NCBI GenBank assembly: GCA_903830945.1 | Contig: CAIKVT010000036.1 | Location: 174,346 to 238,345 of the forward strand | DNA: 64,000 nt | DNA from: an uncultured Elusimicrobia bacterium | Lineage (GTDB): Bacteria > Elusimicrobiota > Elusimicrobia > UBA1565 > UBA9628 | Reading direction: 5' to 3' | In this document: piece by piece, positions 1-10,347 of the stretch | Layout of the letters: each line of letters opens with the position of its first letter | Numbering within the stretch: the stretch's first letter is position 1 | Notes under the pieces: model-generated | What the model saw: the letters and a program-made list of their open reading frames with translations, nothing else | What the model was told of the DNA's origin: nothing | Databases searched by the model: none | Made by a program: the position numbers and the translations under genes

Positions 1-1779
1 GCGGACATCAAGCGCGTCCTGCCGGGCACGCAGGACGAGCGGCAGACCGCTTACTTGGATAATTTCTTCACGAAAGAACTGCTGCCCATACTCACCCCCA
101 TCGCGCTGGCTCCGGAGCGGGAGGCGCCGGCTCTGAGGAATTTGGGCCTTTACCTGGTGGCCGCCCTGGGCGAAGGCGCGCGCCGGTCTTCTCTCAAGTA
201 CGCCCTGGTCGAGATCCCGCAGAATTTGCCGCGCCTGGTGTCGCTGCCCGCGGATACCGGCTGCCGCTACATGCTCATCGAGGATGTCCTGCGCATGCAC
301 GCCGGCGCGCTCTTTAAGGGATTCGAACTCGTGGCCACGGGCCTCATGCGCCTGACGCGCGCGGCGGTCCTGCCTCTCGATGAGGAGCGTGACGAGGACT
401 TTATGAAGCTGATGTCCGAGGCGCTCAAGGCCCGGCGCAGCAACCCCGTGGTGCGCCTTGAGGTCTCGGCGTCCGCGGCCATGACCGCCTTCGTGCGCGA
501 CCGCCTGGACCTGGGCGCCGCCGAAGTCTACGAGTATGCGGACTGGCTGGACCTCAAGGGGATCTCGCAGTTCGCCTTCCAGGCCGGCTTTCAGTCGCTC
601 AAGCGCCCCGCCTGGGAGCCCAGGCCGGCATCCGACTTCGAGCGGGCTGATGACGTGTTCAAGCTCCTGCGCGAGAAAGACGTGCTCGTCCACCATCCCT
701 ACGAGAGCTTCGACTGCGTGGCCCGCTTCTTGCGCGAGGCCGCGGCCGACCCGGACGTTCTGGCCATCAAGCAGACCCTTTACCGCGCGGGCCGGCAGTC
801 CTCGATCATCAACTCGTTGGAGGCGGCGGCGGAGTCGGGCAAGCGCGTGACCGTCCTGGTCGAACTTAAAGCTCGTTTTGACGAGGAGAACAACATCGAA
901 TGGGCCAAGCGCCTGGAGGCCGCCGGCGTCAGCGTCATCTACGGCGTGGCGGGCTTCAAGACCCACGCCAAGGCGGCTTTGGTGGTGCGCCGCGAGCCGG
1001 ACGGCATCCGGCGTTACGTGCATCTGGGCACCGGAAACTACAACGAGAAGACCGCGCGCCTCTACTGCGATCTGGGCCTGTTCACCTCCAGGGAGGACTA
1101 CGCCTCGGACATCTCCGCCTTCTTTAACATGGTGACGGGCTATTCACAACCCGCCGACTGGGCCAAGGTCGAGGTGGCGCCTTACGGCCTGCGCCGGCGC
1201 CTGCTGCGCCTGATCACGCGCGAGGCCATGACTTCGACCAAGGCCCGGCCGGGCCTGATCACGGCCAAGATGAACTCGCTGGTGGACCCCGAGCTCATCG
1301 AGGCGCTCTACGCCGCCTCCAAGGCCGGCGTGCAGATCCGGCTCAATGTTCGCGGCATCTGCCGCTTGCGGCCGGGCGTCAAGGACTTGAGCGACAACAT
1401 CGAGGTCATCAGCGTCGTGGATATGTTCCTGGAGCATGCCCGCGTCTTCCACTTCGCCAACCGCGGCGAGGACGAGGTTTATCTCTCCAGCGCGGACTGG
1501 ATGCCGCGCAACCTGGACCGCCGCATCGAGCTGATGTTCCCGGTGGAGGACAAGGACCACAAGAAGGAGATCATCGAGCTTCTGAAGCTTTATTTCCGGG
1601 ACAACGAGAAGGCCTGGCGGCTTGCGCCGGACGGCTCCTACAGGAAGGTGGCGGGCGACGCCAAGAAACGGTTTCGGGCGCAGGAGCATCTTTGCCGGGC
1701 CGCGGCCGAGAAGGCCAAGCTCTTGGCCCTGTCCGCCCCTCTTCAGCTTAAGCCGCGCACCGCGCCTAAGCCGGCCTGA
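1..1779 (+). CDS. ppk1: Polyphosphate kinase 1, 5'-truncated by the window edge
   Basis: Frame is open from base 1 (ADIKRVLPGTQDERQTAYLDNFFTKELLPILTP); PPK1 motifs VLAIKQTLYRAG, ELKARFDEENNIEWA, HLGTGNYNEKTARLY, LSSADWMPRNLDRRIE. The ORF track's M at 55 is an internal TTG. Confidence 0.95.
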   Translation, partial: ADIKRVLPGTQDERQTAYLDNFFTKELLPILTPIALAPEREAPALRNLGLYLVAALGEGARRSSLKYALVEIPQNLPRLVSLPADTGCRYMLIEDVLRMHAGALFKGFELVATGLMRLTRAAVLPLDEERDEDFMKLMSEALKARRSNPVVRLEVSASAAMTAFVRDRLDLGAAEVYEYADWLDLKGISQFAFQAGFQSLKRPAWEPRPASDFERADDVFKLLREKDVLVHHPYESFDCVARFLREAAADPDVLAIKQTLYRAGRQSSIINSLEAAAESGKRVTVLVELKARFDEENNIEWAKRLEAAGVSVIYGVAGFKTHAKAALVVRREPDGIRRYVHLGTGNYNEKTARLYCDLGLFTSREDYASDISAFFNMVTGYSQPADWAKVEVAPYGLRRRLLRLITREAMTSTKARPGLITAKMNSLVDPELIEALYAASKAGVQIRLNVRGICRLRPGVKDLSDNIEVISVVDMFLEHARVFHFANRGEDEVYLSSADWMPRNLDRRIELMFPVEDKDHKKEIIELLKLYFRDNEKAWRLAPDGSYRKVAGDAKKRFRAQEHLCRAAAEKAKLLALSAPLQLKPRTAPKPA

Positions 1780-1783
1780 GCGT

Positions 1784-3028
1784 TTAAGCGGAATGGCGGG
1801 GCGGTTGGCCCAGCTTTTCGCAGAGGGCGTCGACTTCGCGCTTCAGTTCGACCATGCGCAGTTCGCGATCGATGGTTGTCCGCATGAAGCGGCCCAGTTC
1901 GTCGTTTTTGGCGCGGAGTTCTTCAGTCTGCTGGCGCAGCGCCTCTTCCGCCCGCTTGTTCTCGGTGATGTCTCTGACTGCTGCTTGGAGGAATGTTTTT
2001 TCGCCCTCTTCTATCCGGGAAAGCAATACCGTCGAGAAAAACTCCTCGCCGCTGATCCGCTTGTGCGTCCACTCGAAAAAGTGGGAGCCTTCGCGCATGG
2101 CTATTTCGATCATTTCTTTTGATTTCTCGGCGGAAGCGCGGCCATCCGGCTGCCGCTCCGGTGATAAATCTCCGGGCGTAAGGGAAGCGGACTCTTCCGT
2201 GTTCTTAATCCGGAACATCTCTATCGCCGCCGGGTTTGCCATGGAATATTGCCAGGAAGGCGGCTCCAGAGTCATCAAGGCGTCGTGGGAGGCTTCAAAG
2301 ATGCCGCGGAAGCGCTCCTCGCTCTTTTGAGCCGATGACAACGCCAGGCGGATGCGCCGATACGCGAACCCGATGCCAAAGAGCCCAAGGGTCCAGATCA
2401 GGAAGGAATACAGCGTCAGGGAGACGCGCGCGGTCCGCCCGGCCGCCTCCAGAGGGGCCAAGGGCACGGTGCTGGTGATGCTGCCGTTGATGTCTCCGAT
2501 TTTATACCCGTCCGCGGCATGGCAATGGAGACAAGCGGCCCTGGTGGGAAAGGCTTGGACAAACTTCATGCGCTCGCCATCCACCAGCGCCAAGGCCGTC
2601 CGGCCTGAGTCACCCTCCACATGCGACAAGCTCGAAATATACCCGCCAGGCAGGTTCTGTCGGGCGCGTGACTCATAGATCTGGCGCATGGCGTAGGCAT
2701 GGCTCAGGAGAGTGAGCCTGCGGCCGGAGGGGGTTTTGATGTCCTTTTCGGGGACGTTCAGGAAGGCGTCCGGCGGCGTCTGCTGGGTCATTGGAACGTA
2801 GACACCGTCATGTTCGATGATCCAATTGCGGAAAGAGACATCCATGTCCGCGATGGTTTTGGCCTCGTTCGCGGCGATCTTTAGGACCTGCGACCGCTGT
2901 TGACTCAGTGCCAAGTTCCACAAAAGAAGCATGCTTATCGTCCAAGCGACGGCGGTAAGACCGGCATAAAGCCTCAAGTGTCTTGCGCCAGGGCGGATGT
3001 TAAGCGGACTATTGAATGTAGTAGGCAT
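1784..3028 (-). CDS. Membrane sensor-like protein: DUF3365/Tll0287-like heme-c domain (CLHCH) + PAS, no kinase or GGDEF output
   Basis: N-terminal TM, 'RAACLHCHAADGYKIGDINGSIT', second TM, PAS domain 'EERFRGIFEASHDALM...AAVRDITENKRAEEAL', C-terminal coiled coil. Confidence 0.75.
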   Translation of the reverse strand: MPTTFNSPLNIRPGARHLRLYAGLTAVAWTISMLLLWNLALSQQRSQVLKIAANEAKTIADMDVSFRNWIIEHDGVYVPMTQQTPPDAFLNVPEKDIKTPSGRRLTLLSHAYAMRQIYESRARQNLPGGYISSLSHVEGDSGRTALALVDGERMKFVQAFPTRAACLHCHAADGYKIGDINGSITSTVPLAPLEAAGRTARVSLTLYSFLIWTLGLFGIGFAYRRIRLALSSAQKSEERFRGIFEASHDALMTLEPPSWQYSMANPAAIEMFRIKNTEESASLTPGDLSPERQPDGRASAEKSKEMIEIAMREGSHFFEWTHKRISGEEFFSTVLLSRIEEGEKTFLQAAVRDITENKRAEEALRQQTEELRAKNDELGRFMRTTIDRELRMVELKREVDALCEKLGQPPRHSA

Positions 3029-3044
3029 AAATAGTGCCGGCGCG

Positions 3045-4073
3045 CTAGAGCCGGCCGATCATCAGCGTCGTGTTGAAGGGCGTATCCTGGCGCTTGACGG
3101 CTCCGAACCCAGCTTCTTGCAGCCAGAGGCGGATCTCCGACTCGGTGTAGGTGTCCCCTCTCGGCGTGTCCACCAGCATGTTGAGCGCAAAGAACACGCT
3201 GAAGGCAGGGGCCGTGCGGTCCTCGTTGACGACAAACTCCTGGACTACGATGAGGCCGCCGGGGTTAAGGGCTCGGGCGCATTTCTCGAAGAGCTTTCGG
3301 ATCCCGGTCGGCGAGCAGCTGTGGATGATGGCGGAGAGGAATATCAGATCGTTGCCGCGGGGCAACCCGTCCCGGTTATAATCACCCACGCGCACGTCGA
3401 CGCGTTTCGCGAGCCCCGCTTTTTTGATGTAGTCCTTCGTCAGAGGCGCGACCTGGGGCAGGTCGAAGACCGTGGCGAGCAGGCCCGGCTTAGCTCGGGC
3501 GAAGGTCATGGCATAGGCGCCTGAGCCCCCGCCTACATCCAACACGCGGGAAACCTTGGCTAGAGGGATCGACCTGACTATCGCCTTGGCCTGCGGCACG
3601 GCTCGCGCGTGCATGGCCGCGATGAAAGGCATGAAGAAGTCCCGTCCTCGGCGGGAGGGAGGGGCTTTCAAGACGCTGCGGCCCCGGCGCACGGATTCGG
3701 TCAAGTCGGACCAAGTGTCCCAAAGATTCACCGTGTGTCCAAGTCCAGCGAGGTAGTCCGGCCTGCCCTGCACTAGAAAGCGCGCGGCCGTCGGCGCGTT
3801 GCGAAAATACCCGTCTTTTTTGCGTAAAAGACCCAGAGAGCATAACGCGCTCAAGAGCCTTGCCGTGGCCCGCGGGTCCGCTTTGACCGTTCGCGCCACC
3901 TGCGTCGACGTGCGCGGGCCATGCTCCAGCGCGGTGAAGACGCCTAACTCGAATCCGCTGAGCAGCACGCGGCTTTCCATGAAGCGGCGGGAAGCGGCGA
4001 GGATCCGGTCCGGGGAATCGATGCGGACGTCGGGTTCGTGTCGGAACATGCGAGAATTCATAGGCGCCATCAT
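3045..4073 (-). CDS. Class I SAM-dependent methyltransferase (O-methyltransferase family 2 type, winged-helix N-terminus)
   Basis: VLDVGGGSGAYAMTFARAKPGLLATVFDLPQV, DLIFLSAIIHSC, GGLIVVQEFVV. Confidence 0.85.
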   Translation of the reverse strand: MMAPMNSRMFRHEPDVRIDSPDRILAASRRFMESRVLLSGFELGVFTALEHGPRTSTQVARTVKADPRATARLLSALCSLGLLRKKDGYFRNAPTAARFLVQGRPDYLAGLGHTVNLWDTWSDLTESVRRGRSVLKAPPSRRGRDFFMPFIAAMHARAVPQAKAIVRSIPLAKVSRVLDVGGGSGAYAMTFARAKPGLLATVFDLPQVAPLTKDYIKKAGLAKRVDVRVGDYNRDGLPRGNDLIFLSAIIHSCSPTGIRKLFEKCARALNPGGLIVVQEFVVNEDRTAPAFSVFFALNMLVDTPRGDTYTESEIRLWLQEAGFGAVKRQDTPFNTTLMIGRL

Positions 4074-4153
4074 CTTAACAAAATGTCCGGCCCGGGGGAA
4101 AATGGACGCCCAGACCAGGCCCGCGTCTGGGCGTCCGATGAGACCGGAGCCGG

Positions 4154-4645
4154 TCAGTTCTTCTGTTGGGCGTTGCCGCGCAGCTCGCGGCGCTCCTCTC
4201 GGAGCTGTTGCCGCTCCGCGCGGATCTCCTGGCGCTCTTTGCGGACGTCGGCCTTGAGTTGGTGTTTCTCTTCGTGGAATTTCCGGCCGGTCTCGCGGCG
4301 TTGGTCACGGTAGTTCTTGTGGATACCCTGGATCTTGGCCCTCTTCTGCTCTTGGCTCAGGCTGGCGTCTGTTTTGACGGCCTCGATCTCGGACTTTTGC
4401 TCAGCGGCGAGGCCTTTCAGCGCGTCGGCGCGTTGGGTGTTGGAATCCTGGATTTCCTGGGCGTCTTTGCGGACTTCCTGCCGATCTTTCCGGATCTCCT
4501 GGCGGGTCTGCTGGATCTGCCGGCGGTCCTTCTGGACGTCCGTGTTGGCAGGTGGATCTGCGGGTGTCGTCGCGTTCTGGCCCTGGGCGCGGACGGCGCC
4601 GGACAAGCTCAGCGCTGCGGCTATGATGGCTGCGTTGATGATCAT
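4154..4645 (-). CDS. Secreted small charged coiled-coil protein
   Basis: Signal peptide MIINAAIIAAALSLSGAVRAQG followed by R/K/E/Q-rich repeats (QEIRKDRQEVRKDAQEI); strong SD (aggagg) upstream. Confidence 0.65.
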   Translation of the reverse strand: MIINAAIIAAALSLSGAVRAQGQNATTPADPPANTDVQKDRRQIQQTRQEIRKDRQEVRKDAQEIQDSNTQRADALKGLAAEQKSEIEAVKTDASLSQEQKRAKIQGIHKNYRDQRRETGRKFHEEKHQLKADVRKERQEIRAERQQLREERRELRGNAQQKN

Positions 4646-4689
4646 AAGTGAACCTCCTGTGGATAGGTGTGGATAGTTTCTCTTACACT

Positions 4690-4695
4690 ATTATA
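4690..4695 (-). promoter_or_regulatory. -10 box (TATAAT on minus strand) for the 4154..4645 gene
   Basis: Reverse complement reads agcagTATAATagtg about 45 bp upstream of the start codon. Confidence 0.45.
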
Positions 4696-4715
4696 CTGCT
4701 CCGACCACATGCTGG

Positions 4716-6062
4716 CTAAGGATAGATCCGGTAGAGCATTCGCGGGAAGGCGATGGTCTCTCGGATGTGCTCGATGCCGCAGATCCAGGACGTGGTGCGC
4801 TCCACTCCCAGGCCGAAGCCGCCATGGGGCACGGAGCCGTAGCGGCGCAGGTCGAGGTACCATTCGAAGGCGGCTTGCGGGAGCTTATGCTTGGCGAGCT
4901 GGTCAACGAGGTAGGTCAAGTCGTCGGCGCGTTGGCCGCCGCCGATGATCTCGCCGTAGCCTTCGGGTGCGAGCACGTCCACGCAGAGGGCCTTTGTGCC
5001 GTCGGCGGGGTCGCGCTTCATGTAGAAGGCTTTGACGTCCGCAGGGAAACGGTGGACCATGACGGGTCGGTCGTACTCCTCGGCGACCGCGACTTCCTGG
5101 GGCGCGCCGAAGTCGTCGCCGTAGGTGAACTCGACGCCTTTGCGCTTGAGGATGGCCGCGGCCTCGTCGTAGCTCACGCGGGGGAAGGGCGACAGGACCT
5201 TTTCGAGCTTGGCGGTGTCGCGTTCGAGCTCCTTGAGGTCGGCCGCGCAGTGGTTTAGGCAGTGGCGGACGATGGCGCAGACGAAGCGCTCCGCGAGGTC
5301 CATGACGCCGCTCAAGTCGCAGTAGGCGACTTCAGGCTCGACCATCCAGAACTCGGTCAAGTGCCGTCGGGTCTTGGAGCGCTCGGCGCGGAAGGTGGGG
5401 CCGAAGCAGTAGACCTTGCCCAGAGCCATGGCCGCGGCTTCCATGTAGAGTTGGCCGGACTGGGTGAGGTAGGCCTTGCCTTCGTCGAAGTAGTCGAGCT
5501 CGAAGAGGTTGGTGGTGCCTTCGCAGGCGCTGGGGGTGAAGATCGGGGCGTCGACCTGGATGAAGCCGTCGCCATCGAAGAAGTCGTTGATGGCGCGCTT
5601 GACCTGGGCGCGCACCCGCGCGATGGCGGCCTGCTTGCGCGAGCGCAGCCATAGGTGGCGGTTGGTCAAGAGGAAGTCGGGGCCGTGCTCCTTGGGGCCG
5701 ATGGGGTACTCGCGGCTCAGGTGCATGATCTTGAGGCCTTTGATCCCGACCTCGGCTCCGCCCGGGGCGCGTTCGTCGCCGCGCACCGCTCCGTGCACGA
5801 TGAGGGCGGTCTCCTGGGTGGCGGACTTGGCCGCCTCGAAGACTTCGGGGGGGAGGTCGCCCTGGAAAGCGACGCATTGGCAGATGCCGGAGCCGTCGCG
5901 CACCTGTAGAAAGGCGAGCTTGCCCTTGGAGCGCATGTTGTAGAGCCAGCCTTGCAGGCTGACCTCCTGGCCCACGTGGGCTTTGAGGTCCTTGATGCGT
6001 ACGGCAGGGGGGAAGCCTTCTGGGAGGATGGGCATGGTCTTTTCCTGGGAAGCGGTATCCAT
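4716..6062 (-). CDS. asnS: Asparaginyl-tRNA synthetase
   Basis: Class II aa[65 protein letters not shown]. Confidence 0.93.
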   Translation of the reverse strand: MDTASQEKTMPILPEGFPPAVRIKDLKAHVGQEVSLQGWLYNMRSKGKLAFLQVRDGSGICQCVAFQGDLPPEVFEAAKSATQETALIVHGAVRGDERAPGGAEVGIKGLKIMHLSREYPIGPKEHGPDFLLTNRHLWLRSRKQAAIARVRAQVKRAINDFFDGDGFIQVDAPIFTPSACEGTTNLFELDYFDEGKAYLTQSGQLYMEAAAMALGKVYCFGPTFRAERSKTRRHLTEFWMVEPEVAYCDLSGVMDLAERFVCAIVRHCLNHCAADLKELERDTAKLEKVLSPFPRVSYDEAAAILKRKGVEFTYGDDFGAPQEVAVAEEYDRPVMVHRFPADVKAFYMKRDPADGTKALCVDVLAPEGYGEIIGGGQRADDLTYLVDQLAKHKLPQAAFEWYLDLRRYGSVPHGGFGLGVERTTSWICGIEHIRETIAFPRMLYRIYP

Positions 6063-6175
6063 GGGAAGATTATACCTATTGGATTGTGGGGATTGGCGTA
6101 AGTTCGATCGTGAAAGTCATCGCGCATACGCTTTGCGCGGTGTCTGGGTGGCCTGCGATGCGCGTTAGGAAGCTT

Positions 6176-8632
6176 TTAGTTCTTCTTGGTCTTGGACGCC
6201 TTTGCCGTCGGCATCGCGGGGGCCGGCGCTGGCGCGGGATCCGCGCCCATAAGGTTTTGCAGGGCCTGGATGATCGCGAAGCGGTACTCCGCGAAGCCAG
6301 TGCGCAGGTCCTTCTCGGTCAGGTCATACGGGATGTCCGGCGTTACGCCTAGGTTTTCTAGGGGCCGGGTATAGAGCAACTCCTGGGTCTTTGGGTCTCG
6401 TTTGAATTCCCCGGTGCGAGGGTCCCGCTCCGGGCGGTAGGCGATGCTCTTGGTCAGATGCAACTCGTCGATGCCGAACTGGTTGTCGATCCCGACGGGG
6501 ACGACCATCCCGCCCGCTCCAGCCGTGCGTACTCCTAGGATGGTGACGCGTTTGTTGTCCTGCATGATGGCGGGGAAGAAGTCTCCGCCTGAGAAGTCCA
6601 GGGCGTTGGTCAAAAGCAGGATGGGCTTGGTGTAGCGCTCATCCGCCTTCGGGGCGGGATCGATCTCATCGACCGCCTGCACGTAAGTCAAATCAGTGAA
6701 ACGTTTTTCCAGCTGGTTGAACTGCATGAAGATGAACTTGAAGAAGTTGAGGTAAAGCCTCATGAACTTCTCCGTGATTGGATAGCCGCCGGCTGTTTTC
6801 TCCTCATCTTTCTTGGCGTCGGCTTTCGCTCCGGAGCGCCGGTCTTTGGCGGATTGCGGCTGCATCAGGCGGAGCAGCACGTTGGCGGCTTCGTGCGCGT
6901 CTTTCTCCCCGATGATGAGCTTGTGGCGCGGGGTGATGAGCGGATTTTCCGTCAAGTGAGAGGCCAGGGCGTAGAGATAGAAGACTGAGCCGCCCGGATT
7001 GTTGACTTGGTCGATGACCAGGGAGTCCGTCTCCTTTTGGAACTTCGTCATGATCTTGCCGAACGCCTTGGCTTCGGCCGCTTCGCCTTCGTAGCTCGAG
7101 ATGCGGATGAAGCCCGCCTTGCGGCCGTCTTTGGTCTCGAAGATATAGGCGTGGAAGGGATTCTTGTCATTGGTCTGCCAGAGCACCTTGCCCAGACGCG
7201 GCACGAAGCTCTTTTTGGTCCCGATCAGGAACGGGTTCTCCGGGGTTTCCTCACGCATCTGCGCGAAGAGGCTCGCTAATGGGTGGATGGCCTGATCGTA
7301 GACCCGAGAGAGCATGCTCTTGAGGCTGGAGGCCTGGAGCTGCAGGATGCCGAGGGACTCGTCAATGTCTGATTCCGGCCGGACCTCGGCCGGAATCTCC
7401 TGTGCCAGCAGGCCCGCGTCGCGCACCGGAACGTCTTGGCGGACCATTTCGGGGATGTAGTCCCAGGGCATCTGCATTTTGGTCGTATTCCCGTCTTGTG
7501 CGCGGATGGCGAAGGAGACCTTGCCTCGCGGAACCTGATCGCCCCGGCTGCGCCGGCGATTGGTGAGGAAAAGCTCGGCCAGCCGCATGTCCGTCTCGGC
7601 CGTGTTGCCGCCGAGCTTCGCCGCGAGTTCCTGGACCGCATCGCCCGTGGGCTTGTCGTCGAAGCTGACCACCTCGTCGCCTATATTGAAGGGGAACTTG
7701 GCCAAGGGGAGCTGTTCGCGGTCGATGTAGGCCAGGAAATACTTGCCTTCGGCGCCGGTCACTAGGAACGGCAGGCGAGCGCGCTCGGTGGAGTGGAAGG
7801 AGATACTTACGTGGTAATCGCGCATGGCGGCCACGAAGGAGACCAGGAGGTCCTGGAGCTGCGGGGTCGTGATTTTCGGATCGGCCACGATGGCGTCCTT
7901 GGCCTTGTCGTACTCGCGCTTGAGATCGAGCTTGAACTGTTCCTTCTTCCACTCGATCGGCGCGTACTGCTCGGCGAAAGCGGACGCGACAGTGTAAAGG
8001 GTGTGCAGCATCTTCTGCTGATTAAGAGACGACGCCGGCGAGGCTTGGCCGTCCTGCGCCGCGGAGGCGAGAGCGGAGCCGGCGCCATCCGCCGGGCCTT
8101 CCAGCAGGGACTTGAAGACTTTCGTCCCCAGGCCTTGGGCGTTTTCGGCGGAGGCTTGGACCACAGGGCCGGCGCTCTCCAGGACGCTCATGACCTCGTG
8201 GGATATCCCGCCTAGTTTCTGTGCGGTCGCGGCTGGGTTCTGTTCTGGGACCGCTGCGGGTGTCTGGGCCGCCGGAACGGCGGGAAGAGTTTGCGGCAAG
8301 ACCTGTGCGAGTGGTGCGACGTTCACGGGGGAGACCTGGGGCACCGCGCTCAAGGAGCCCTTGAGGGAAGGCGCGGCCAGAGAGTTCGCCGAGTTCAGGT
8401 TCATGCCTGAAACGATCTGGTTGGGCAGAGAGACCATGATCGTGGACACCCCGGACGGGCCGGTGCGTGTCATTACCGGGTAGACGGCATTGGCGGCCCA
8501 AAGGCCCGGCGGGGGGCAGGCGATGAGCAAGGCTAAAGTGGAGGCGGCGGCGGCGCGGACGCGCCGCCGTCCCGACGGCCACAAGGAAATACGTTGGCCG
8601 TCATGGGCGGCGTGTTGGAGTAAGCCCTTCAT
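6176..8632 (-). CDS. Exported S41-family (C-terminal processing protease-like) peptidase with long Ala/Pro-rich N-terminal linker
   Basis: Signal peptide; GFIRISSY, DSLVIDQVNNPGGSVFYLYALA, LTNALDFSGGDFFPAIMQDN, GVRTAGAGGMV match the S41 fold. Confidence 0.8.
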   Translation of the reverse strand: MKGLLQHAAHDGQRISLWPSGRRRVRAAAASTLALLIACPPPGLWAANAVYPVMTRTGPSGVSTIMVSLPNQIVSGMNLNSANSLAAPSLKGSLSAVPQVSPVNVAPLAQVLPQTLPAVPAAQTPAAVPEQNPAATAQKLGGISHEVMSVLESAGPVVQASAENAQGLGTKVFKSLLEGPADGAGSALASAAQDGQASPASSLNQQKMLHTLYTVASAFAEQYAPIEWKKEQFKLDLKREYDKAKDAIVADPKITTPQLQDLLVSFVAAMRDYHVSISFHSTERARLPFLVTGAEGKYFLAYIDREQLPLAKFPFNIGDEVVSFDDKPTGDAVQELAAKLGGNTAETDMRLAELFLTNRRRSRGDQVPRGKVSFAIRAQDGNTTKMQMPWDYIPEMVRQDVPVRDAGLLAQEIPAEVRPESDIDESLGILQLQASSLKSMLSRVYDQAIHPLASLFAQMREETPENPFLIGTKKSFVPRLGKVLWQTNDKNPFHAYIFETKDGRKAGFIRISSYEGEAAEAKAFGKIMTKFQKETDSLVIDQVNNPGGSVFYLYALASHLTENPLITPRHKLIIGEKDAHEAANVLLRLMQPQSAKDRRSGAKADAKKDEEKTAGGYPITEKFMRLYLNFFKFIFMQFNQLEKRFTDLTYVQAVDEIDPAPKADERYTKPILLLTNALDFSGGDFFPAIMQDNKRVTILGVRTAGAGGMVVPVGIDNQFGIDELHLTKSIAYRPERDPRTGEFKRDPKTQELLYTRPLENLGVTPDIPYDLTEKDLRTGFAEYRFAIIQALQNLMGADPAPAPAPAMPTAKASKTKKN

Positions 8633-8858
8633 TAAGATCTCCCTTGCTTATGAGATGTATTGTGTGTGTATCTTATCACCCGCTGGCCGCAAGCGAGTGG
8701 GGCGAATGGGCCCTGGCGGGGCAGACAATCGGCCTATGCGGGAATAGGAAAAAGGTCTTAGTTAAAACAGAGGCCGGGGATGAGCCGATGACGCTGCTAT
8801 GGGTTCTGTGGGCAGCCTCGGCGCGATCCCCAGCCTACTATATATACGAGCGAGGGGG

Positions 8859-9143
8859 TCATTTTGTTCCCTGACGCAGGGCGCCTTCTTTGATCAGCAG
8901 GCGGCGTTTGGCCGCGATGCCGCCCGGCGCGGAGAAGCCGGTGAGACGGCCGTCGGCTCCTACGACCCGGTGGCAGGGGATGGTCGGCGCGAAGGGATTG
9001 CGTCCCAGGGCCTGCCCCACGGCGCGCGCGGCTTTGGGCTTGCCGATGCGGCGCGCGAGCCAGCCGTAGGTGCGCACCTGTCCCTTGGGTATCTCGGCGC
9101 AGGCCTTCCAGACCGCCTGATAGAAAGGAGGATGGCCCTGCAT
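8859..9143 (-). CDS. Short MGMT/ATL-family DNA-binding domain protein (6-O-methylguanine DNA methyltransferase type)
   Basis: MQGHPPFYQAVWKACAEIPKGQVRTYGWLARRIGKPKAARAVGQALGRNPFAPTIPCHRVVGADGRLTGF; PCHRV active site. ATG at 9143 fits better than the longer ORF. Confidence 0.85.
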   Translation of the reverse strand: MQGHPPFYQAVWKACAEIPKGQVRTYGWLARRIGKPKAARAVGQALGRNPFAPTIPCHRVVGADGRLTGFSAPGGIAAKRRLLIKEGALRQGTK

Positions 9144-9169
9144 CTTTCGGAGTATGTGTTTAGGGAGTC

Positions 9170-10258
9170 TTATGCGGGCACCACCTTGCCCAGGATTCGG
9201 CGGCCTCGGGCTCCCGTGGCCTGCGGGCAGTTGTTGGTCCGGCCTTGCAGCGCTCGCAGGCCCAGCCACGCGAAAGCCGCGGCCTCCTTGGCCATGACTG
9301 GCAGGCCGAAGCGCTCCGAGGTCATGACCGGGACCGGCGACAAGAGGCGGCAGAGGTGCTCTATGAGCACCGGGTTGAGAGCGCCGCCGCCGCTGAGCAC
9401 CACTTCTCGGATATTGTGGCGGGGAAGGATGAACCGGCGATAGGACTCTGCTATGGAACGGGCGGTGAAGAGGTTGAGCGTGGCCAGGACGTCGGGTAGC
9501 TGGGCCGGCGTGATGCGCTTGAAATAGCGGCTTAAGAAAGCCGCGCCAAAAGAGCCCTTATCCAAGGATTTCGGTGGTTTGCGTTTGAAGAAGGCATGGC
9601 CCATCATTCGCGCGACCAGGCGCTCATCCGGCCGGCCGCGCCGGGCGAGCCGTCCGTCTTTGTCCATGTGCAGGCGGCAGGCCGTGGCTTGGCGAGCGGC
9701 CTCGTCCATGAGGCAGTTGCCTGGACCTGTGTCGAAAGCGGTCCAGAGGCGGCCTTGGCCCGTGACTGAGACGTTGCCGATGCCGCCGATGTTCTGCAGG
9801 CAGCGCAGAGGGCCGGCGGCGAAGCGGAATTCGTCGAAGGCTGGGACCAGGGGCGCGCCCTCTCCGCCCGCGGCCATGTCCCGGGTGCGGAAATCCGCGG
9901 CCACGGGAGTTCCGGCTCGCTCGGCGATGACGCAGGGCTCGGCGAGCTGCAGGGTGTTGGGGGGGGAGGCGTCCGGGCCGTGCCAAACGGTCTGGCCGTG
10001 CGAGCCGATGACTGCTGCCTTGCGTCCTTGCGCTATGCGCACGGCGGCTCGGCCGAAAGCATCGCCCAGCTCGAACTTCAGGCGTGAGAGCTCGGCCGCG
10101 CTCAGGCCCGGAGCCGCGAGCACGCGGCGGCGCAGGGCCGGGCCGTAGGGGTAGGTCCGGCAGCGCAGGACCTTGAGGCGTTTGCCCTGGAAGTCCACTA
10201 AAGCCGCGGTCACGCCGTCGGCGGAAGTCCCGGACATGAGGCCTATTGCAAGTGCCAT
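9170..10258 (-). CDS. anmK: Anhydro-N-acetylmuramic acid kinase
   Basis: MALAIGLMSGTSADGVTAALVDF, IGSHGQTVWH, NIGGIGNVS, FDTGPGNCLMDEAA. Confidence 0.92.
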   Translation of the reverse strand: MALAIGLMSGTSADGVTAALVDFQGKRLKVLRCRTYPYGPALRRRVLAAPGLSAAELSRLKFELGDAFGRAAVRIAQGRKAAVIGSHGQTVWHGPDASPPNTLQLAEPCVIAERAGTPVAADFRTRDMAAGGEGAPLVPAFDEFRFAAGPLRCLQNIGGIGNVSVTGQGRLWTAFDTGPGNCLMDEAARQATACRLHMDKDGRLARRGRPDERLVARMMGHAFFKRKPPKSLDKGSFGAAFLSRYFKRITPAQLPDVLATLNLFTARSIAESYRRFILPRHNIREVVLSGGGALNPVLIEHLCRLLSPVPVMTSERFGLPVMAKEAAAFAWLGLRALQGRTNNCPQATGARGRRILGKVVPA

Positions 10259-10299
10259 GATTGTACGCACACCATACTAAATTTATCGCTGATCCCGGC

Positions 10300-10334
10300 G
10301 CTCAGGCCTGACTGTGGAACTTTTCGGCCTGAGC
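10300..10334. repeat. Perfect 9-bp inverted repeat GCTCAGGCC/GGCCTGAGC, 17-nt loop
   Basis: gCTCAGGCCtgactgtggaacttttcGGCCTGAGc, just upstream of the ORF6N gene. Confidence 0.6.
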
Positions 10335-10347
10335 TCGTATATAGAGT

